16,778 nucleotides of DNA from assembly GCA_002309055.1 (NCBI GenBank), contig DBWO01000034.1:4415-21192 (forward strand), given 5' to 3'. This document shows positions 13,262 through 16,778 of the stretch, in pieces. Both the position numbers and the translations under genes were made by a program. The stretch's first letter is position 1, and every line of letters begins with the position of its first letter. The notes beneath the pieces were generated by a model. It saw only the letters and a list, made by a program, of their open reading frames with translations. It did not search any database and was not told where the DNA came from. The stretch is from Ruminococcaceae bacterium UBA1236 (GTDB lineage: Bacteria > Bacillota > Clostridia > Oscillospirales > Acutalibacteraceae).

Positions 13262-15022
13262 ATGGAAAAAATGAGAACTGAATGGTTTGACAAAGTCAGC
13301 AGAGAATGCCCCTTAAGCGAATATCCCAGACCTCAGCTTGAGAGGAGCGAGTGGCTCTGCCTCAACGGCGTTTACGATTACGCCATCACCGGGAAGAATG
13401 ATTTTCTGCCCGATAATCCGGACGGCAAAATTCTTGTGCCCTTCGCGATTGAGAGCGAGCTCAGCGGAGTGCAGAAGGCACTCACACCCGATAAACGCCT
13501 CTGGTACCGCAGATTTTTCAGCCTCGGCAGCGAATATGAAGATAAGCGCGTCCTGCTTCATTTCACGAGTGTTGACTACAAGTGCACCGTGTGGGTAAAC
13601 GGCAAAGAGGTCGGCAAACATACGGGCGGCTACAATCCCTTCACCTTTGATGTGACAGACTGCGTCAACATCGGCGAAAACGAGCTTATCGTCAAAGTGT
13701 ATGACCCCACCGACGAAGGACCTCAGCAGAGAGGCAAGCAGATTCTCAAGCCCTGGGGCTTCTGGTACACCGCCACTTCCGGCATCTGGCAGACCGTCTG
13801 GATAGAGCCCGTTGAGAAATGTTACATAAAATCGCTTAAAATCCTGCCAAATATTGATAACGGCACCGTGCGCGTGGATGTTATGAAGAGCAGCGACTGC
13901 GCCTGCACAATCACCGCGAAAGTGCTTGAGGGCGGCAAAGAGATATTCAGCGGCGAAATCGGCGCGGGCGCGGACATACCCGTCCCCGGCGCGCGTCTCT
14001 GGAGCCCCGAAGACCCCTTCCTCTACGACCTTGAAGTCACACTTGATTATGAGGGCAAAAAAGACGAGGTCAAGAGCTATTTCGGCATGCGCAAATTCTC
14101 CATTATGAAAGATGAGAAAGGCCTGCCGCGCCTTGCTCTCAACAACAAGCCCTATTTCCAGAGAGGCCTTCTTGACCAGGGATACTGGCCCGAGAGCGGT
14201 CTGACTGCTCCCACGGACGAGGCGATGATATTTGACATCTCCGAGATGAAACGCCTGGGCTTCAATATGCTCAGAAAGCATATCAAGGAGGAGCCCGCAA
14301 GGTGGTATTATCACTGCGACCGCCTGGGTATGCTTGTGTGGCAGGATATGATAAGCGGCGGCAAGGCGCTCAATCCCATTTACGCCGGCGCCTTCCCCAA
14401 TATCAATGTTCATGTAAAAGACAATCAGTATAAGGTCTTCCACCGCGATAAACCCGAGTGGAGAGAAGAGTTCAAGACCGAGCTCTTCGAGATGATAGAC
14501 AATCTTTATAACAGCGTTTCAATCTGCACCTGGGTGCCCTTCAACGAGGGCTGGGGTCAGTTTGACGCAAAAGAAATCGGTGAAAAAGTCAAGGCGTACG
14601 ATCCCTCAAGATTTGTGGACCACGCGAGCGGATGGCACGACCAGGGCGGCCCCGATTTCAAGAGCATTCACAAATATGTTGTGCCCGTGCACGCCCCCAC
14701 ATCTTTCCGCACAAAAGGCAGGCCCGTTGTGCTCAGCGAATACGGCGGATATCAGAACAGCGTGCCCGGCCATCTCTGGAAAGAGGACAAGACCTTCGGC
14801 CTTTATCTCAAGTTTGCCGACAAGGATTCTCTTTCCGAGCATTACAAGAGCCTGCACGCAAAGCAGGTTCAGCCCATGATAGCAAAAGGCCTTTGCGCCA
14901 CGGTTTACACGCAGGTGAGCGATGTTGAGTGCGAGCTCAACGGCATATTCACCTATGACCGCAAGGTGCTCAAGATTCACGAAAGCACTTTGCAGGAAGT
15001 CAACAAAACGCTTACACTCTGA
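13262..15022 (+). CDS. GH2-family glycoside hydrolase (beta-galactosidase/glucuronidase type)
   Basis: 586 aa. Start at 13262, eight bases after GGAGG; a TTG further upstream has no ribosome site. Domains: sugar-binding jelly-roll (about 20-185; LWYRRFF, VNGKEVGKHTGGYNPFTFDVT, SGIWQTVWIEPV), an immunoglobulin-like domain (about 186-282, ending SYFGMRKF) and a TIM barrel (about 290-585). Catalytic pair: acid/base E429 in PFNEGWGQFD and nucleophile E493 in VLSEYGG. LGFNMLRKH (332-340) is the family pattern. There is no signal peptide, so it acts in the cytoplasm on imported oligosaccharides, removing terminal sugars. The sugar (galactose, glucuronate, mannose or other) cannot be read. It is shorter than LacZ (about 1000 aa). 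Confidence 0.9.
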   Translation: MEKMRTEWFDKVSRECPLSEYPRPQLERSEWLCLNGVYDYAITGKNDFLPDNPDGKILVPFAIESELSGVQKALTPDKRLWYRRFFSLGSEYEDKRVLLHFTSVDYKCTVWVNGKEVGKHTGGYNPFTFDVTDCVNIGENELIVKVYDPTDEGPQQRGKQILKPWGFWYTATSGIWQTVWIEPVEKCYIKSLKILPNIDNGTVRVDVMKSSDCACTITAKVLEGGKEIFSGEIGAGADIPVPGARLWSPEDPFLYDLEVTLDYEGKKDEVKSYFGMRKFSIMKDEKGLPRLALNNKPYFQRGLLDQGYWPESGLTAPTDEAMIFDISEMKRLGFNMLRKHIKEEPARWYYHCDRLGMLVWQDMISGGKALNPIYAGAFPNINVHVKDNQYKVFHRDKPEWREEFKTELFEMIDNLYNSVSICTWVPFNEGWGQFDAKEIGEKVKAYDPSRFVDHASGWHDQGGPDFKSIHKYVVPVHAPTSFRTKGRPVVLSEYGGYQNSVPGHLWKEDKTFGLYLKFADKDSLSEHYKSLHAKQVQPMIAKGLCATVYTQVSDVECELNGIFTYDRKVLKIHESTLQEVNKTLTL

Positions 15023-15032
15023 GGTGTTCAAA

Positions 15033-16175
15033 ATGAAAAGAATCACAGCGGCCCTTCTCGCTCTGCTCATGCTCGTTTCACTCGCTTCGTGCGGCAAACG
15101 CACCGTTAAAGTGAAGGAGCCGAAAGACAAGCAGGTGGCAATCATCCTCACATCACAGACGCAGTACCCCGAGGACGGACTTACCGCCTATGAGCTCAGC
15201 AAGAAATACCCCGACAGCATAGTAATAAAGCAGCTCGGCGATTCAAGAGAACTGCAGGCGGGCGACCCGGACATAGTCACCGCCGCGCGCGAGGCGGCGC
15301 AGGACCCGAAAACCGGCGCCATAATCTTTGACAGAGCAACGCAGTTTTCCGACAAGGCGATAGCCGAAGCGAAAAAAATAAACCCGGATGTCATCACCAT
15401 AGCCATCGAGCCCGAGAGGGAGCATTTTGAGATGGAGGGCGATGTTGACATCGAGTTTATAACCAACTGGCAGGCATACGCCGCCGATATAGTTTCCGCC
15501 GCGAAACAGCAGGGAGCCGAATTCTTTGTGCTGTTCTCATTCCCAGGGCACATAAACGGCGGCCTCTATATGAACGCGAAAGACTATCTTGAGAAGCAGT
15601 GCAAGGAAAACGGCCTTGATTTTGTCTATTCCGAAACAAGAGACCCGACCTATTCCGGCGGTATCAGCGCCGCGCGCCTGAGCGTTGAGGAAGCGATGAC
15701 CTCGCTTCTCGAAAACAGGGAGGTCAGCGGAGAAAACATAGCTCTTTTCTCAACGGACAGCGCCTCACAGAGCGCGCTTGTGAAGCTCGCAGATGAAAAG
15801 GGATATATCTATGTTGCTCCGTCTTTCCCCACGCCCTATAACGGCATAGGAGAGGTGTTCACGGTTGAATACCCCGATGATATAACCGACACCGCGTTAT
15901 ACCTCGAGTCGCTCAAATCGGCCCTTGCGGAAAGCCGCGGCAGATTCTCGGCAGTAAGCTTCCCGCACGCGCGTACAATGCTTATTGCGGCGGTTTACAG
16001 CGCCTTTGATATGATTAACGACCCTGCGCTCGCGAACGACTATTACAAGTATATCGCAAATGCCGCCGAAAGAGCTCTTGACGCGGCAAATGACAAGAAG
16101 TTCACCGCCGAAGCCCCCGAAAACTACCTCAAAGTGGTGCGCTGCTACAAATCCTCGATAGAGATTCTCAAGTGA
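15033..16175 (+). CDS. DUF3798-family lipoprotein, periplasmic-binding-protein-like
   Basis: 380 aa, ATG at 15033 six bases after GAGGTG. Lipobox SLASC with lipidated C20, then a two-lobed, alpha/beta protein: KQVAIILTSQTQYPEDGL (about 35-52), TGAIIFDRATQFSDKAIAEAKKINPDVITIAIEPE (about 92-126), FVLFSFPGHINGGLYM (about 169-184) and ENIALFSTDSASQSALVKLADEKGYIYVAPSFPTPYNG (about 235-272). The pattern is that of DUF3798, a Clostridia family related to sugar-binding proteins. Ligand unknown; a surface carbohydrate or nucleoside receptor is inferred from context. No permease or ATPase gene lies beside it in this window, so it is not a complete ABC system here. Ten bases after the GH2 stop. Confidence 0.82.
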   Translation: MKRITAALLALLMLVSLASCGKRTVKVKEPKDKQVAIILTSQTQYPEDGLTAYELSKKYPDSIVIKQLGDSRELQAGDPDIVTAAREAAQDPKTGAIIFDRATQFSDKAIAEAKKINPDVITIAIEPEREHFEMEGDVDIEFITNWQAYAADIVSAAKQQGAEFFVLFSFPGHINGGLYMNAKDYLEKQCKENGLDFVYSETRDPTYSGGISAARLSVEEAMTSLLENREVSGENIALFSTDSASQSALVKLADEKGYIYVAPSFPTPYNGIGEVFTVEYPDDITDTALYLESLKSALAESRGRFSAVSFPHARTMLIAAVYSAFDMINDPALANDYYKYIANAAERALDAANDKKFTAEAPENYLKVVRCYKSSIEILK

Positions 16176-16184
16176 GGTAAAGTT

Positions 16185-16535
16185 ATGACTTTTATATGCT
16201 ACCCGAAATGCACAACCTGTCAGAAAGCGGAAAAATATCTCGCCGGAAAAGGCGTAAAATATCAGGTGAGAAACATAAAAGAGAAAAATCCCACCGCCGC
16301 GGAAATCAAAAAGTGGTATGAACAGAGCGGTCTTCCGCTGAAAAGGTTTTTCAACACAAGCGGTTTGCTCTACAAGGAGCTCGGCCTGAAAGACAAACTT
16401 CCCGCGATGAGCGAAGAGGAACAGATTAACCTGCTCGCGAGCGACGGTATGCTCGTTAAGCGCCCGATACTCATTGACGGCAAAACCGTCCTCATCGGCT
16501 TCAAAGAAAAAGAGTATGACGAAGTACTGAAGTGA
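16185..16535 (+). CDS. ArsC/Spx-family thioredoxin-fold protein
   Basis: 116 aa. YPKCTTCQKAEKYL has the C9-x-x-C12 pair; FNTSGLLYKELGLKDKL (56-72) and LVKRPILIDGKTVLIGFKEKEY (about 89-110) are the ArsC/Spx family marks, with the cis-Pro-type RPI. Members include arsenate reductases, Spx regulators and YffB-like proteins; this looks like the general arsenate-reductase-like group, not proven to reduce arsenate, and Spx requires an RNA-polymerase contact that I cannot confirm. Nine bases past the DUF3798 stop; last gene before the terminator. Its link to carbohydrate genes may be only transcriptional. Confidence 0.85.
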   Translation: MTFICYPKCTTCQKAEKYLAGKGVKYQVRNIKEKNPTAAEIKKWYEQSGLPLKRFFNTSGLLYKELGLKDKLPAMSEEEQINLLASDGMLVKRPILIDGKTVLIGFKEKEYDEVLK

Positions 16536-16541
16536 TTAATA

Positions 16542-16578
16542 AAAGGACCTGTCTCCCGGCAGGTCCTTTGCTTGTTTG
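16542..16578 (+). terminator. Terminator of the GH5-to-ArsC cluster
   Basis: Perfect 10-bp stem aaaggacctg (16542-16551) and caggtccttt (16560-16569), eight-base loop, followed by a T-rich but interrupted run (gcttgttt). The end of a six-gene transcript. Confidence 0.75.
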
Positions 16579-16595
16579 CCGGTGCTGTCTGTCAG

Positions 16596-16631
16596 AAAAA
16601 GATAAAGCACCGCAGTGCGGTGCTTCTCCGG
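16596..16631. repeat. Palindromic repeat, copy 1
   Basis: Arms aagcaccgc (16605-16613) and gcggtgctt (16617-16625) around agt, preceded by an A-rich tract (aaaaagata). On the minus strand it reads as a hairpin followed by TTTATCTTTTT, i.e. terminator-like for leftward transcripts. About 37 bases match copy 2 with few differences. Confidence 0.8.
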
Positions 16632-16642
16632 AGCTACCTGTC

Positions 16643-16667
16643 GGTCTCCTGCGGAGACCTGTTTTCG
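16643..16667 (+). terminator. Hairpin with T-rich tail between the two repeats
   Basis: ggtctcc (16643-16649) and ggagacc (16653-16659), loop tgc, followed by TGTTTTCG: a small, possibly weak terminator on the plus strand, 18 bases after repeat copy 1. Confidence 0.5.
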
Positions 16668-16675
16668 TGAATAAC

Positions 16676-16691
16676 TGTGATTTAAATCACT
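16676..16691. promoter_or_regulatory. CRP/FNR-like palindrome
   Basis: TGTGA-tttaaa-TCACT, containing the perfect 14-bp palindrome gtgatttaaatcac (16677-16690). The half-sites and six-base spacer match the CRP/FNR-family consensus. No adjacent promoter or gene is clear within the window, so its target, if any, would lie to the right. Confidence 0.4.
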
Positions 16692-16741
16692 TGGTATGAA
16701 TGTGATTGTAACGCTTGGCCGCCGTAATATCTGCTTTTTCA

Positions 16742-16778
16742 CAAAAAAGACAAAGCACCGCAGTGCGGTGCTTCTCTG
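16742..16778. repeat. Palindromic repeat, copy 2 (cut by window end)
   Basis: Arms aagcaccgc (16753-16761) and gcggtgctt (16765-16773) around agt, with the same A-rich lead and tail (cttctctg) as copy 1, 148 bases later. The window ends in it, so more copies may follow. Confidence 0.8.

Noticed and set aside
13313..14443. 376-codon open frame on the minus strand inside the GH2 gene
   Set aside because: It is entirely antisense to a gene with intact catalytic motifs, has no recognisable domain, and follows from the base composition of the sense strand.
16536..16742. 68-codon minus-strand frame
   Set aside because: GTG start without ribosome site, running through terminators and a palindromic repeat; no domain.
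16605..16773. CRISPR array from the repeated palindromes
   Set aside because: Only two copies, 148 bases apart, the interval holds its own hairpins rather than a spacer, and no cas gene is present.

Overview
The window looks like a chromosomal segment of an anaerobic, probably gut-dwelling, Clostridia-type Firmicute (Oscillospirales/Ruminococcaceae-like). This is inferred from strong AGGAGG-type ribosome sites, sigma-A-type promoters with 17-bp spacers, Rho-independent terminators, a FeoA-FeoA-FeoB cluster with a FeoB-associated Cys-rich protein, a DUF3793 protein, a DUF3798 lipoprotein and TTG starts. No rRNA, tRNA, transposase, phage gene or CRISPR array was seen.

Layout. (1) 1-1082: the 3' part of an S-box-clan (SAM) riboswitch with a ribosome-site-sequestering hairpin, then an N-formylglutamate amidohydrolase-family gene. 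(2) 1083-1625: a gene-poor, AT-richer stretch with a nested inverted repeat, possible remnant reading frames on the minus strand and a terminator. (3) 1626-4046: a metal-resistance operon. A strong promoter and ArsR/SmtB operator precede a Zn/Co-type ArsR repressor and a P1B-type Zn/Cd/Pb exporter whose N-terminus is a Cys/His-rich tail instead of an HMA domain. (4) 4006-5633: a stand-alone MraY-like transferase (minus strand) divergent from a TetR regulator. The two promoters overlap and a palindrome sits where it could control both. (5) 5755-9412: a DtxR/MntR-type regulator (minus) divergent from feoA-feoA-feoB, a FeoB-associated Cys-rich membrane peptide and an unrecognised 57-aa acidic peptide, closed by a strong terminator. 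Several 6-6-6 inverted repeats of the form GGTTAG-N6-CTAACC lie at the feo promoter and again directly before feoB. (6) 9472-9970: a short DUF3793 protein and a small HMA metallochaperone, followed by a large structured intergenic region. (7) 10227-16535: a six-gene co-directional cluster with its own promoter: secreted GH5 glycosidase, membrane-anchored metallophosphoesterase, lipoprotein, GH2 glycosidase, DUF3798 lipoprotein and an ArsC/Spx-family thioredoxin-fold protein. (8) 16536-16778: terminators and two copies of a palindromic repeat, the second running to the window edge.

How the genes work together. Three metal-handling modules sit close to each other: zinc-type efflux under ArsR, ferrous iron uptake under DtxR, and a small HMA protein. 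Each metal operon has a visible operator next to its regulator gene. The GH5-GH2 cluster looks like a polysaccharide-use locus in which a secreted endo-acting enzyme, surface lipoproteins and a cytoplasmic exo-acting enzyme are co-transcribed. No transporter permease or dedicated regulator of that cluster is visible here. The most novel-looking items are the 57-aa peptide ending the feo operon, the SAM-clan riboswitch on an amidohydrolase gene, the MraY/TetR divergent control region, and the palindrome set at the feo promoter.
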